Source: an uncultured Gammaproteobacteria bacterium (GTDB lineage Bacteria; Pseudomonadota; Gammaproteobacteria; Arenicellales; JAANXG01). Taken from it: 63,027 bases of DNA. Below, piece by piece: positions 31,659-41,241 of this stretch. A program made the position numbers and the translations under genes. The notes under the pieces were generated by a model. The model was not told the DNA's origin. It searched no databases and saw only the letters and a list, made by a program, of their open reading frames with translations. Each line of letters opens with the position of its first letter. The stretch's first letter is position 1. The stretch is taken from contig CAMYMN010000025.1 of assembly GCA_947259395.1 (NCBI GenBank), positions 1 through 63,027 of the forward strand. Direction: 5' to 3'.

Positions 31659-32678
31659 ATGGGTGATCGTCATCTTACTGTTCTGGTCCCTGGCTTGTCG
31701 CAAGCAATGCGAGTTTGCCGGACTTCTGGCACTACCTACGTATTACAAAAGTTAATTAACCGTGGTGCGAAAAACACATTGCAAACCGACTCGTTCGAGT
31801 CGCTTGCATTTTCGATGTTTAATTTTCATCAATTAGGCGGTCACGGTTTGCCAGTTGCTGCAGTCAGTTATTACGGGATTACTGATAAACGCCCAAAAGG
31901 CTGGTGCCTGCGTATTGACCCGGCGCATTTAGAACCACGATTGACGAAGTTATTTCTAATTGCGGGTAAGCCGCTGGCGGTCACAAAAGACGAGGCCAAC
32001 TCATTGATCGCCGTCATCCAAGAGTTGTACCAAGAGCATGAATGGCACGTTCATGCCCTGGATCCTGATCAGTGGTATCTGATTGTGCCCGATGATCCCG
32101 GTGTCATTACCACGCCCATCGCGTGGGCAATGGGCAAGGATATCGACTCACTGCTACCAGCGGGCGTTAATGCATCGTTATGGCATGCGCGAATGAATGA
32201 GATTCAAATGGCATTCCATGCCTCTCCGGTCAACACGATCAGGGAGGCGGAAGCGCGTTACACTATCAACACAGTTTGGCCTTGGGGCTCAGGTGAATTG
32301 CCCGAGTTGACAGAGCAGGTGTGGCGGCGGGTGTGGTCGGACGAACCTTTGACGCGAGGATTGGCCAAGCTCGGTAAATCACAACTGAACTTTGTTCCCA
32401 AAAATACGGTTGAAATTATTGAGCATTCCTCATGCGGTTCAGATCTCCTAGTGCTAGGTGGTATTTGGTCCGTATTCGATACAAGTGAACCGGATCATAC
32501 GTGTGCGCACTTGCGTGATTTGGAGCAAAGATGGTGGCGCCCCCTATGGGCCGCCCTCAAAGCACGCGTACTGAACTCGTTGACAATCACGGATGTTGGT
32601 TTGGGTGCGGTCACCGTCCGGAACCGGGACGTTCGAATTTGGCCCCAGTGGCCGCGATTTCTGACCTCGAATAAGTGA
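31659..32678 (+). CDS. rpfE: RpfE-like protein (phosphoglycerate-mutase-like fold)
   Basis: 339 residues from ATG 31659; a TTG frame upstream at 31590 would add 23 residues of atypical sequence. It resembles the family annotated as RpfE or as a cofactor-independent phosphoglycerate-mutase-like regulatory protein, which is often found beside recJ, as in Xanthomonas. Visible landmarks are LTVLVPGLSQAM, AVSYYGITD, WCLRIDPAHLEP, WYLIVPDDPGVITTP and NTVWPWGSGELPE. No catalytic Ser/Asp metal site typical of active mutases is evident. The molecular function is not established. Confidence 0.6.
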   Translation: MGDRHLTVLVPGLSQAMRVCRTSGTTYVLQKLINRGAKNTLQTDSFESLAFSMFNFHQLGGHGLPVAAVSYYGITDKRPKGWCLRIDPAHLEPRLTKLFLIAGKPLAVTKDEANSLIAVIQELYQEHEWHVHALDPDQWYLIVPDDPGVITTPIAWAMGKDIDSLLPAGVNASLWHARMNEIQMAFHASPVNTIREAEARYTINTVWPWGSGELPELTEQVWRRVWSDEPLTRGLAKLGKSQLNFVPKNTVEIIEHSSCGSDLLVLGGIWSVFDTSEPDHTCAHLRDLEQRWWRPLWAALKARVLNSLTITDVGLGAVTVRNRDVRIWPQWPRFLTSNK

Positions 32679-32708
32679 AGCAACATCAGCCCATATAACA
32701 AAAAAATT

Positions 32709-34412
32709 GTGAGACGCACGGTCCGGGATACGCACTTGGCGGGACTGCATCCTGCCCTTGCGCGTATTTACCAGGGTCGTCATATCACCAGTGCCCAACA
32801 ACTGGACTACTCTCTCAGCCGTTTGCTGCCGCCGGTGAGCTTGATGGGTGTGGATGCGGCAACAGAGTTATTGGAACAAGCGCTCGATGCCGATGCACAC
32901 ATCTTGTTCATCGGCGATTTCGATGCGGATGGCGCAACCGCTTGTACCGTGGGTGTTCTCGGGCTGAGACACATGGGTGCGAGTAACGTTGGATACCTGG
33001 TGCCAAATCGTTTTGAGTATGGCTACGGTTTGTCACCGGAGATCGTGGGCGTCGCGGCCTCGCGACAGCCCGATGTCCTGATTACCGTGGATAACGGTAT
33101 CGCAAGTATCGATGGGGTGAGCGTAGCGCAAGAATTAGGCATGTCGGTGATGATCACGGACCACCATCTACCCGGCCCGCAGTTACCGACAGCTGATGTC
33201 ATCGTGAACCCCAATCTTCCCGGTGATGTGTTTCCAAGCAAAGCGCTGGCGGGGGTGGGAGTCATCTTTTATGTTTTGATGGCGTTGCGCGCACGGCTGA
33301 GGACATTGGACTGGTTTGGCCGGCGCGGAATCAAGGAACCCAATCTTGCCGAGCTGCTGGATTTGGTGGCGGTGGGTACCGTCGCTGATTTGGCTCCTCT
33401 CGATCACAACAACCGTGTTTTGGTGGCCCAAGGTTTGGCGCGAATCAATGCTGGGTATTGTCGACCGGGTATCAAAACAATTCTCGAAACCGCGGGTCGT
33501 TCGCGTACCCTCGTTACCGCACGAGATCTTGGATTCGTGGTTGGGCCGCGGCTCAATGCCGCGGGTCGTCTGGAGGATATGTCGCACGGGATTGCATGTT
33601 TGTTGGCCGATGACATTGATCAGGCACGGGAAATCGCGAAGAAACTGGACCGCCTAAACCAGGAGCGTCGCGAGATCGAGTCAACAATGCAACAGCAAGC
33701 TAATGAAATCGTCGACCAACTCCATTTGAATGGGGCCCTGCCTATGGCGATCTGCCTGTATAACGACGATTGGCATCAAGGCATCGTCGGTCTGGTGGCA
33801 TCTCGTGTCCGCGAGCGTACCGGCAGGCCGGCGGTAGTATTTGCACCGGATGGTAATGGTGTCCTCAAGGGGTCGGCGCGTTCCATAGACGGTTTGCATA
33901 TCAGGGACCTGTTGGACAGTATCGCCACGCAGCATCCGGATTTGTTGAAGAAGTTCGGGGGACATGCGATGGCAGCCGGATTGACGCTCGAAAAGCAGAC
34001 ATTAGACATGTTTCGGCGTGTGTTTGAGCAAGCAGTCGTTGATGTGCTTGGTAAAGAACATACACCTGAAGCGCTGCTTAGCGACGGTTGCTTGAACGAC
34101 GATGACTTGTGTATCGAGTTTGCTGAGTTGTTGCGTGCCTCCGGACCTTGGGGCCAGCAGTTTCCAGAACCAATATTTGACGATCAATTCGAGGTTATTG
34201 AGCAACGCACGGTAGGCCAGCGGCATTTGAAGCTTCGCGTTCGGCGATCGCAAGGAAAGAGGGTCCTGGATGCCATCGCGTTCGGATACTTTGACAAGCA
34301 TTCGGCGCCGCCGCCGGCGGCCTCATTGCATGTGGCATATCGTCTCGAGGTCAACGAATATCAGGGGATACGCACGCCGCAGCTGATCATAGAACATATC
34401 GAGCCGTGTTAA
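32709..34412 (+). CDS. recJ: Single-stranded-DNA exonuclease RecJ
   Basis: A 567-residue 5'-3' ssDNA exonuclease for recombination and mismatch repair. The DHH phosphoesterase motifs are FIGDFDADGATA (about 71-82), ITVDNGI, MITDHHLPGP (about 149-158) and VAVGTVADLAPL. DHHA1 follows with GSARSIDGLHIRDLLD and KFGGHAMAAGLTLE, and an OB domain closes the C-terminus. GTG start at 32709. It follows the rpfE-like gene by 30 bp. Confidence 0.95.
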   Translation: MRRTVRDTHLAGLHPALARIYQGRHITSAQQLDYSLSRLLPPVSLMGVDAATELLEQALDADAHILFIGDFDADGATACTVGVLGLRHMGASNVGYLVPNRFEYGYGLSPEIVGVAASRQPDVLITVDNGIASIDGVSVAQELGMSVMITDHHLPGPQLPTADVIVNPNLPGDVFPSKALAGVGVIFYVLMALRARLRTLDWFGRRGIKEPNLAELLDLVAVGTVADLAPLDHNNRVLVAQGLARINAGYCRPGIKTILETAGRSRTLVTARDLGFVVGPRLNAAGRLEDMSHGIACLLADDIDQAREIAKKLDRLNQERREIESTMQQQANEIVDQLHLNGALPMAICLYNDDWHQGIVGLVASRVRERTGRPAVVFAPDGNGVLKGSARSIDGLHIRDLLDSIATQHPDLLKKFGGHAMAAGLTLEKQTLDMFRRVFEQAVVDVLGKEHTPEALLSDGCLNDDDLCIEFAELLRASGPWGQQFPEPIFDDQFEVIEQRTVGQRHLKLRVRRSQGKRVLDAIAFGYFDKHSAPPPAASLHVAYRLEVNEYQGIRTPQLIIEHIEPC

Positions 34413-34421
34413 CATCAAGCC

Positions 34422-35306
34422 ATGAGTACGCTGGAAGATTTTGTCGGTAACACACCGCTTGTCCGATTGCAGCGCTTACCTGGTGACACCACGAATACCA
34501 TCTATGCGAAGCTCGAGGGTAATAATCCCGCGGGTTCAGTGAAGGACCGGCCGGCGCTGAATATGATACAAGGCGCCGAGGCGCGCGGTGAGCTACAGCC
34601 TGGAGACGCCCTCATTGAGGCCACCAGCGGCAACACGGGCATCGCCCTGGCGATGGCGGCTGCGATCAAGGGCTACCCCCTGACTCTGATTATGCCCGAG
34701 CATATGAGTGAGGAACGTCGCGCGGCAATGAAGGCGTTCGGGGCGAAGATCATCTTGGTTTCCAAACAGGGCGGTATGGAGGAGGCACGGGATGTGGCGC
34801 AGGAGATGCAACAGCAAGGAAAAGGACGGGTTCTTGACCAATTCGCAAACCCCGACAATCCCGCTTCCCATTACCTGGGCACCGGACCTGAGATATGGCG
34901 AGATACCGATGGGCAAATCACCCACTTCGTCAGTTCAATGGGCACGACCGGGACGATAATGGGCGTTTCCAAATTCATGAAAGAACAAAATCCAAATGTC
35001 GAGATCATCGGCGTACAGCCCATAGAAGGCGCGTCCATCCCGGGGATCCGGCGTTGGCCACAGGCATACCTGCCGAAAATCTTCGATGCCAAACGGGTGG
35101 ACCGGACAATAGACGTATCGCAGGAACAGGCGGAACAAACCATGCGTGATCTGGCGCACCGGGAGGGTATCTTTTGTGGGGTCTCTTCGGGCGGCGCCAT
35201 GGCCGCAGCGCTGAGCGTATCAGCAGTGGTGCGGGATGCAGTCATCGTCAGTATTGTTTGTGATCGCGGAGATCGTTACATCTCGACGGGCGTCTTTCCA
35301 GCATGA
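34422..35306 (+). CDS. cysM: Cysteine synthase B
   Basis: A 294-residue PLP O-acetylserine sulfhydrylase, isoform B. PLP lysine K41 is in AGSVKDRP. TSGNTG (about 68-73) binds the substrate and GTTGTIMGVS the phosphate. The C-terminal serine loop is GVSSGGAMAAAL. Length and the EDFVGNTPLVRLQRLPG opening favour CysM over CysK. CysM can use thiosulfate as well as sulfide in relatives. Ten bases after recJ; repeat copy 3 begins 13 bases after its stop. Confidence 0.93.
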   Translation: MSTLEDFVGNTPLVRLQRLPGDTTNTIYAKLEGNNPAGSVKDRPALNMIQGAEARGELQPGDALIEATSGNTGIALAMAAAIKGYPLTLIMPEHMSEERRAAMKAFGAKIILVSKQGGMEEARDVAQEMQQQGKGRVLDQFANPDNPASHYLGTGPEIWRDTDGQITHFVSSMGTTGTIMGVSKFMKEQNPNVEIIGVQPIEGASIPGIRRWPQAYLPKIFDAKRVDRTIDVSQEQAEQTMRDLAHREGIFCGVSSGGAMAAALSVSAVVRDAVIVSIVCDRGDRYISTGVFPA

Positions 35307-35318
35307 GCAAGCACCACA

Positions 35319-35503
35319 CCCGCATATTGCAACAAGGCACCCCGCGCGTGGCCGGTTCTCGCACCCCTGCGTTTGGCCGGCACTCAACCCACTGCTCGGG
35401 CTATGCAGTTGGCTCCAGCGCGGCGTCCTCACCAACCGCCTTGAGACTACGCGCAGCACGGATTCCTTCGTCATCACCCGGGATCCATCGTGCAATATAC
35501 GGG
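35319..35503. repeat. MITE-like element, copy 3
   Basis: The left end, CCCGCATATTGCAACAAGGC at 35319-35338, matches the complement of the right arm of copy 1 (25 of 30 bases when extended to 35348). The right end at 35491-35503, TGCAATATACGGG, is its inverted counterpart (12 of 13). Between them are GC-rich sequences, including GACTACGCGCAGCACGG, a motif shared with copy 2. The element occupies almost the whole gap between cysM and the exonuclease gene, whose GTG lies nine bases beyond it. No transposase is encoded. Confidence 0.7.
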
Positions 35504-35511
35504 TTGGTTCT

Positions 35512-36279
35512 GTGAATGTTCTAGCGTTCGACATCGAGACAGTACCTGATACCGAAGGCGGGCGGCGCGTATACGGACTGAAAGATTTGCGCGATGCCGA
35601 GGTCGCTCAAATCATGTTCACCAAACGTCGCGAACAGACGGACTCGGAATTTTTACCCGCGCATTTTCACAGGATAGTGACGATCTCTGCGGTGCTGCGT
35701 AAAGACGATAACTTCAAGGTATGGTCTTTGGGCACGCCGGACTCCAACGAGTCCGAGTTGGTGACCCGGTTTTTTGACGGGGTCGCACGCTACACGCCAA
35801 CCTTGGTGTCGTGGAATGGTGGCGGCTTCGATTTGCCGGTGTTGCACTACCGAGCACTCATTAACGGGATTGCAGCGCCCCGTTATTGGGATGTGGGCGA
35901 TGACGATCGCGATTTTCGCTGGAATAACTATTTAAATCGCTTTCACTACCGGCATACCGATTTGATGGACGTGCTGTCCGGATACCAGGCCCGTCAATAC
36001 GCGTCATTGGATCACGTTGCGTTATTGCTTGGGTTACCCGGCAAGATGGGGCAAAGTGGCGCCACCGTCTGGGAGCAATATCAAGCCGGTGAGATCGAGC
36101 AGATCCGAAACTACTGTGAAACCGATGCGTTGAACACCTACCTGATCTATCTTCGGTGGGAACTCATTCGCGGTAACCTGACGGTGAAGAACTGGGAGCT
36201 TGAGTGTGACCGGATTCGTGACACGTTGCGCCAGGAAAACAAGACACATTGGAATGAATTCTTGCAGGCATGGCCCTAG
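35512..36279 (+). CDS. Predicted PolB-type 3'-5' exonuclease
   Basis: 255 residues from GTG 35512; an open frame extends upstream into repeat copy 3 but reads as low-quality sequence there. DEDDy exonuclease motifs are present: Exo I LAFDIETVPD (D7, E9), Exo II SWNGGGFDLPVL and Exo III with Y-x3-D in YCETDALNTYL. It matches the free-standing exonuclease family (DNA_pol_B_exo2) rather than a polymerase, since no palm domain follows. A repair role is inferred. It overlaps the rlmD start by ten bases. Confidence 0.85.
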   Translation: MNVLAFDIETVPDTEGGRRVYGLKDLRDAEVAQIMFTKRREQTDSEFLPAHFHRIVTISAVLRKDDNFKVWSLGTPDSNESELVTRFFDGVARYTPTLVSWNGGGFDLPVLHYRALINGIAAPRYWDVGDDDRDFRWNNYLNRFHYRHTDLMDVLSGYQARQYASLDHVALLLGLPGKMGQSGATVWEQYQAGEIEQIRNYCETDALNTYLIYLRWELIRGNLTVKNWELECDRIRDTLRQENKTHWNEFLQAWP

Positions 36280-37604
36280 ACAAGGGGGTACCCGTCGCAT
36301 CAGCTAGCCTGCCGAACGCCGAAGTCACTTCGTTGAGCCACGACGGACGTGGCGTCGCCCGCGTCGAAGGTAAAATCGTATTTATTGATAATGCCCTGCC
36401 AGGCGAGCGGGTCCGTTATCGGCCGGGAAAGCGGCGACGCGCCTACGACACCGGATCCGTAGTTGATGTATTGACGCCGTCACCCCTGCGCGTCACCGCG
36501 AAGTGCCGGTACTTTGGTATTTGCGGCGGCTGTACTTTGCAACACCTGGACCCGCAAGCGCAATTGGACATCAAACAAGACCAGCTTATCGAAAATTTGC
36601 ACAAGATCGGCAAGACCTCGCCCGACACCGTGCTGCCGCCACTGCGCGGACCGTCGTGGGGCTATCGCCGTAAGGCACGCCTGGGAGTGCGTTTTGTTCC
36701 CAAAAAGGGCGGGGTGCTGGTTGGTTTCCGGGAACGCCGCAAGAGTTATGTTACGCCGCTCGAGCACTGCGAGGTATTGGAACCCCGAATTTCCATGTTG
36801 TTACCGTCGCTCAGTGAAATCATCTCTGGTTTGTCCTGTCGCGAGCGCATTCCTCAAATTGAGGTCGCGTTAGGGGACAACGCGATGGCATTGGTGTTTC
36901 GTCATCTCGAACCATTGACAGAGCAAGATCTCCACGGCCTTAGCCGATGGGGTGAGAAACATCGTGTGCAGGTATTTCTGCAGCCGGGAGATTTAGATTC
37001 GGTGTATCCATTATCACCGCAACACCCCGAGCCGCTTTACTACTGTTTGGATGAGTACGGAGTCGATATCGAGTTCTCGCCGACAGATTTTGTCCAGGTA
37101 AATCGTGAAATCAACTGCACGTTGGTGACCGAAGTTGTTAAATTGCTCGAGCCTAGCGCAACCGATCACGTGTTAGATCTGTTCTGTGGACTGGGCAACT
37201 TTACGTTGCCGATCGCTCGTCGTGCGGCCGAGGTAACAGGCTGCGAGGGAAATCCAGTTCTCATCGATAAGGCAAACCGTAACGCGGAACGCAACGATTG
37301 TAGTAACGCACGATTTAAGCGGGTCGATTTGGACAATGAGCAGTCGAGTGATGTGTTTGTTCAGCAACAGTACAACAAAGTGCTGTTAGATCCCCCCCGA
37401 ACCGGTGCCATACAGGTCGCGAAAACGCTTCCTCAAGCTGCTGTGGAGAGGATCGTTTACGTCTCCTGCAATCCTGCTACGCTAGCGAGGGATACGAACG
37501 TCATCGTGAATGTGCACGGATTTCAGTTGACGGCGGCGGGCGTCGTCGACATGTTTCCACATACCCAACACGTGGAGTCCATCGCAGTGTATGAGCGACG
37601 TTAG
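36270..37604 (+). CDS. rlmD: 23S rRNA (uracil-1939-C5) methyltransferase RlmD
   Basis: A 444-residue SAM enzyme methylating U1939 of 23S rRNA. The TRAM domain is at about 10-68. The [4Fe-4S] ligands are C79, C85, C88 (KCRYFGICGGC) and C167 (LEHCEVL). SAM motif HVLDLFCGLGNFTLPIA and LDPPRTGA follow, with nucleophile C400 in VYVSCNPATLARD. Full length, close to E. coli RlmD/RumA. Convergent with rne. Confidence 0.94.
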   Translation: MALDKGVPVASASLPNAEVTSLSHDGRGVARVEGKIVFIDNALPGERVRYRPGKRRRAYDTGSVVDVLTPSPLRVTAKCRYFGICGGCTLQHLDPQAQLDIKQDQLIENLHKIGKTSPDTVLPPLRGPSWGYRRKARLGVRFVPKKGGVLVGFRERRKSYVTPLEHCEVLEPRISMLLPSLSEIISGLSCRERIPQIEVALGDNAMALVFRHLEPLTEQDLHGLSRWGEKHRVQVFLQPGDLDSVYPLSPQHPEPLYYCLDEYGVDIEFSPTDFVQVNREINCTLVTEVVKLLEPSATDHVLDLFCGLGNFTLPIARRAAEVTGCEGNPVLIDKANRNAERNDCSNARFKRVDLDNEQSSDVFVQQQYNKVLLDPPRTGAIQVAKTLPQAAVERIVYVSCNPATLARDTNVIVNVHGFQLTAAGVVDMFPHTQHVESIAVYERR

Positions 37605-37628
37605 CCCGTGTGAATAACCTGTACAGAC

Positions 37629-39767
37629 CTAGTCCCTAGTGGCGTCTCCAGCTTGTTTGACTTCCAAGTTGACGTCCACTGGGGCTCCTGACGGTGTTGA
37701 TTTTGGCTTGATCTCGCTGACCTTGCGCGAACCTGCTTTGTCAGTCGATGTGTCATCAGCCGGTGTCGATTTCGGTTTACGCGATCGCTGTTGCGAGCTA
37801 GATTGGCGATCTGTGGCAACATTTCCGCCGCCGGCTGTGTCGCGGCGTGGACCGGAACGACGAGAACGACCCCCGCGGGGCCGACGTCCGCGACCATCAC
37901 CGGCAGCTTTTTGTTCGCCGCCCTTCGCCTGTCCAGATCGAGCACGCGACCGACCATTACCACGCTGTGGGCCGCGTCCACCTCGCCCTGGACGCCCGCG
38001 TTGTCCCTGCGCACTGCGGGTCGGTGGGCGCTGCCTGCTTTGCTGAATTTCGTCGCTAGGAGCGACCGGGGACGCTGTCTCGGTGGCGAACAATTTGTCC
38101 CACCATCGGCGTAACAGGCCCTGGATTTCCGGTTTTGATGGAAGCGGAGGGCGAGCCGCGACTTGCATATGATCCATGCCGACTGCAGCAACCTGTTTGG
38201 TGTCCTGGCGGGCTTGGGTTGACGAAATATCGGTCTCTTCGATTTCCAACTCTATCTCGTAACTGGGCCGAACCGGCATCGCCGCCAGTTCTTCGCTGCG
38301 CAGGCGCTTGATCCGAAAATGCGGTGTCTCCAGTTCGTCGGTGGGGATGACAAAAATCTGGGTGCCGAGACGGTTCTCGATCATATTAAGCTCATGCCGC
38401 TTCTCGTTTAACAAAAAGGTGGCCGTCTCTCTAGGCAAATGCGCGTGGATCGCTTCGGTGTTTTCTTTGAGCGCCTCCTCTTCAAGGATGCGGAGAATGC
38501 TCAAAGCGGACGAGGAAATGCTGCGCACGTAGCCGGTCCCGATACAGCGGGGGCATGCTTGGTAATTGGATTCACCCAGAGACGCGCGTAGACGTTGACG
38601 CGACATTTCCAGCAGTCCGAAGCGTGAGATACGGGCTAATTGGACGCGTGCGCGATCAGCCTTGAGCGCCTCGTGCAGCCGGTTTTCCACCGTGCGTTGG
38701 TTCCGATTCGAAGTCATGTCGATAAAATCAATGACGATTAAACCACCCAAGTCGCGGATACGCAGTTGGCGCGCGATTTCATCTGCGGCCTCGAGATTGG
38801 TCTGGAGCGCCGTTTCCTCAATGTCGGCACCCTTGGTGGCGCGGGCGGAATTGACATCAATGGTCACCACGGCTTCGGTATGATCAATCACCAAGGCCCC
38901 GCCGGACGCTAAGCCCACTTGACGGGCAAACGCAGACTCTATCTGGTGTTCGATCTGAAATCTTGAAAACAGCGGTACGTTGTCGGCATAGTATTTCAGC
39001 TTGACCAGATTTTGCGGCATGACTTGCTGCATGAACTTGGAGGCACGTTCGTAGATTTCCTTATCGTCGATAATGATTTCTGAGATATCGTTGCGCAGGT
39101 AGTCACGAATCGCACGCACCACCAAATTTGTCTCCTGAAACACCAGAAATGGCGCCGTTCGGGTCTGCGTCGCTTGGCTAATCGCATCCCAGAGTTGCAA
39201 CAGATAATCGAGATCCCACTGCAATTCTTCCTTAGATTTACCGATCCCGGCGGTGCGGGCGATCAAGGCGTGTTCATTGGGGACAGTCAAATGCGACATC
39301 ATGTCCCGCAGCTCGGCCCGCGACTCGCCCTCTATGCGTCGCGAGATGCCACCGCCTTTGGGGTTATTAGGCATCAACACCAAATAGCGGCCGGCGAGAC
39401 TGATGAATGTGGTCAGCGCTGCACCCTTATTACCGCGTTCGTCTTTCTCCACCTGGACGAGCATTTCTTGCTCCTCCTTGATGACATCCTGGATACGCAC
39501 CTGTGCCATCGGTGTTTTCGGCGAATAGTCGGTGAAATAGGCGCGGGAGATCTCCTTCAACGGCAGGAATCCCTGACGCTCGGAACCATAGTCGACGAAG
39601 GCCGCCTCCAGGCTAGGTTCTACGCGCGTGACGCGACCCTTGTAGATATTTCCTTTCTTCTCGTAACGGGTAGCGGATTCGATATCCAGATCGAGAAGTT
39701 TTTGGCCATCAACGATGGCCACGCGCAACTCTTCCGGATGAGTTGCGTTAAACAACATTCGCTTCAT
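37629..39767 (-). CDS. rne: Ribonuclease E, short C-terminal region
   Basis: A 712-residue endoribonuclease that starts mRNA decay and processes rRNA and tRNA. The S1 domain is at about 38-120. DNase I-like catalytic Asp are D304 ([13 protein letters not shown]) and D347 (LIVIDFIDM), and the Zn-link is CPRC (C405, C408). Beyond about 520 the tail is only about 190 residues, rich in Arg, Gly and Pro ([22 protein letters not shown]), far shorter than the E. coli scaffold. An RNA-binding region may be kept while partner sites are reduced. Its long leader lies at 39768-40250. Confidence 0.94.
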   Translation of the reverse strand: MKRMLFNATHPEELRVAIVDGQKLLDLDIESATRYEKKGNIYKGRVTRVEPSLEAAFVDYGSERQGFLPLKEISRAYFTDYSPKTPMAQVRIQDVIKEEQEMLVQVEKDERGNKGAALTTFISLAGRYLVLMPNNPKGGGISRRIEGESRAELRDMMSHLTVPNEHALIARTAGIGKSKEELQWDLDYLLQLWDAISQATQTRTAPFLVFQETNLVVRAIRDYLRNDISEIIIDDKEIYERASKFMQQVMPQNLVKLKYYADNVPLFSRFQIEHQIESAFARQVGLASGGALVIDHTEAVVTIDVNSARATKGADIEETALQTNLEAADEIARQLRIRDLGGLIVIDFIDMTSNRNQRTVENRLHEALKADRARVQLARISRFGLLEMSRQRLRASLGESNYQACPRCIGTGYVRSISSSALSILRILEEEALKENTEAIHAHLPRETATFLLNEKRHELNMIENRLGTQIFVIPTDELETPHFRIKRLRSEELAAMPVRPSYEIELEIEETDISSTQARQDTKQVAAVGMDHMQVAARPPLPSKPEIQGLLRRWWDKLFATETASPVAPSDEIQQSRQRPPTRSAQGQRGRPGRGGRGPQRGNGRSRARSGQAKGGEQKAAGDGRGRRPRGGRSRRSGPRRDTAGGGNVATDRQSSSQQRSRKPKSTPADDTSTDKAGSRKVSEIKPKSTPSGAPVDVNLEVKQAGDATRD

Positions 39768-40250
39768 GTTTTTAACGTTCCTTCAGTCCCGTGACTTGCG
39801 CGCGTCATGCACGAGGACATCGCTGCGTAAGGCCACCCCGCAGCCTGTGGTGCGGGCGAATACGCTGTCTCGTCGTGGTCCGGCGCGCTGTGGCGGGACC
39901 TGCAATTTTATGGCGCCCCTACAGTTCAACTCATTAGGGAGGGGCGCGGAACCCTGTGCGGTGACTACGTCTCAAAGGTCTCGTTCGGACGTAGCGCCGG
40001 TTCCTAACCGAGGCACTGCTCGGTTAGCTATATTCTTTAACTATCAGTTAGTTACGATTACCAATTTAAGTTTTTGATTACACCTATTCTTTGTACCCGA
40101 TGCCATAGTCGGTCGTCAAGGGGTGAGTGGTTGCGACTGTTCTCATGACCGGCTGGGGCGACTGTTAGGTGTCGATCGTCTAAGTTAGCGATCCGTTTAG
40201 ACTATAGCAGCGTCTTTCTGCCCCTTCAATCTGCTATGATCCGCGCGCCG
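39768..40250. promoter_or_regulatory. Divergent rne / rluC regulatory region with long rne leader
   Basis: About 480 bp with no coding frame, between divergent rne and rluC, the same arrangement as in E. coli, where a 0.36-kb rne leader mediates autoregulation by RNase E. An AT-rich block at 40020-40095 is the likely rne promoter zone. A strong hairpin, GCGCCCCT at 39913-39920 pairing with AGGGGCGC at 39940-39947, would lie in the leader RNA. Near rluC, TATGAT at 40235-40240 is a possible -10. Autoregulation here is an inference from gene order and leader length. Confidence 0.6.
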
Positions 40251-41216
40251 ATGGTCGATCTACATCAACACCGCAGCCGCATCGTTGAAGTATCCGAGCA
40301 CCATAGTGGACAGCGGCTGGACAATTTTTTGATGGCGCAGTTGAAGGGGGTACCGCGCAGCCACATCTATCGTATTGTGCGCACGGGTCAGGTGCGGGTG
40401 AACCGCTCTCGGGCGCGACCAAAAAGCCGGCTCCAAATCGGCGACCAGGTGCGGATTCCACCGATACGCGTCGCCACGCGACCGCCACCCCTGATAACGG
40501 CCGGTCAGCGTAAGGTGGCGCAACGGATCATGTTCGAAGATGATAATCTATTCGTCGTCGATAAACCGGCTGGCGTCGCGGTCCACGCCGGCACCACGAT
40601 CTCCGCCGGACTGATTGATTGGTTGCGAGCGGCGCGGCCGGAACAGGAGTATCTGGAGTTGGTCCATCGGCTGGACCGCGACACGTCAGGATGCCTGTTG
40701 ATCGCAAAACGCCGCAACGTCCTGATTGCGCTCCAGGAATTGTTACGCCAGTCCACCGGTGAACGACGGCGGATAAGAAAATCCTATGTGGCGCTGGTAA
40801 AAGGACGTTGGCAAGGTGGGCCACAGCACGTGAACGTGGCCTTGAAAAAGAACATGTTGCGCTCCGGCGAACGGTTGGTGCGGGTATCGTCAGATGGGCA
40901 ACGCGCCGTGAGTAAGTTTCGGCCAACAAATTTGTTCGAGACCGCCACCCTGGTTGATATTGAACTGATTACCGGCCGCACCCACCAGGCGAGAGTGCAC
41001 GCCGCCTACCTCGGACATCCAATCGGTGGAGACACTAAATACGGTGACAAAGATTTTGACGCGTTGATGCGCGATTGCGGTTTGCGCCGGCTCTTTCTTC
41101 ACGCGTCACGTCTGGAATTTAGACATCCGGTGAGCGGGCGATACATCACCGTGACGTGCCCCTTACCCCAAGAGCTCGAAACAATCCTCAATGTGCTACC
41201 CCGTACATCGCACTAA
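40251..41216 (+). CDS. rluC: 23S rRNA pseudouridine synthase RluC
   Basis: 321 residues from ATG 40251; ATG 40236 is an alternative but overlaps a likely -10 box. RluC modifies U955, U2504 and U2580 of 23S rRNA in relatives. An S4 RNA-binding domain comes first (GQRLDNFLMAQLKGVPRSHIYRIVRTGQVRVN). The RluA/C/D catalytic motif HRLDRDTSGCLLIAKR follows, with Asp near 141, then TGRTHQARVHAAYLGHPIGGDTKYGD. The KGVPRSHIYR opening and the rne neighbour favour RluC over RluD. Confidence 0.92.
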   Translation: MVDLHQHRSRIVEVSEHHSGQRLDNFLMAQLKGVPRSHIYRIVRTGQVRVNRSRARPKSRLQIGDQVRIPPIRVATRPPPLITAGQRKVAQRIMFEDDNLFVVDKPAGVAVHAGTTISAGLIDWLRAARPEQEYLELVHRLDRDTSGCLLIAKRRNVLIALQELLRQSTGERRRIRKSYVALVKGRWQGGPQHVNVALKKNMLRSGERLVRVSSDGQRAVSKFRPTNLFETATLVDIELITGRTHQARVHAAYLGHPIGGDTKYGDKDFDALMRDCGLRRLFLHASRLEFRHPVSGRYITVTCPLPQELETILNVLPRTSH

Positions 41217-41241
41217 CACCGTGAAAAACAGCACTAACTAT

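Noticed and set aside
35236-35511. N-terminal extension of the PolB-type exonuclease
   Set aside because: The extension is encoded by the end of cysM and repeat copy 3, and the DEDDy domain starts cleanly at GTG 35512.
39897-39962. Fifth copy of the dispersed repeat in the rne leader
   Set aside because: It shares GGCGCCCCTA and an inverted GGGGCGC, but lacks the ATATTGCA terminus; I treat it as an independent hairpin.
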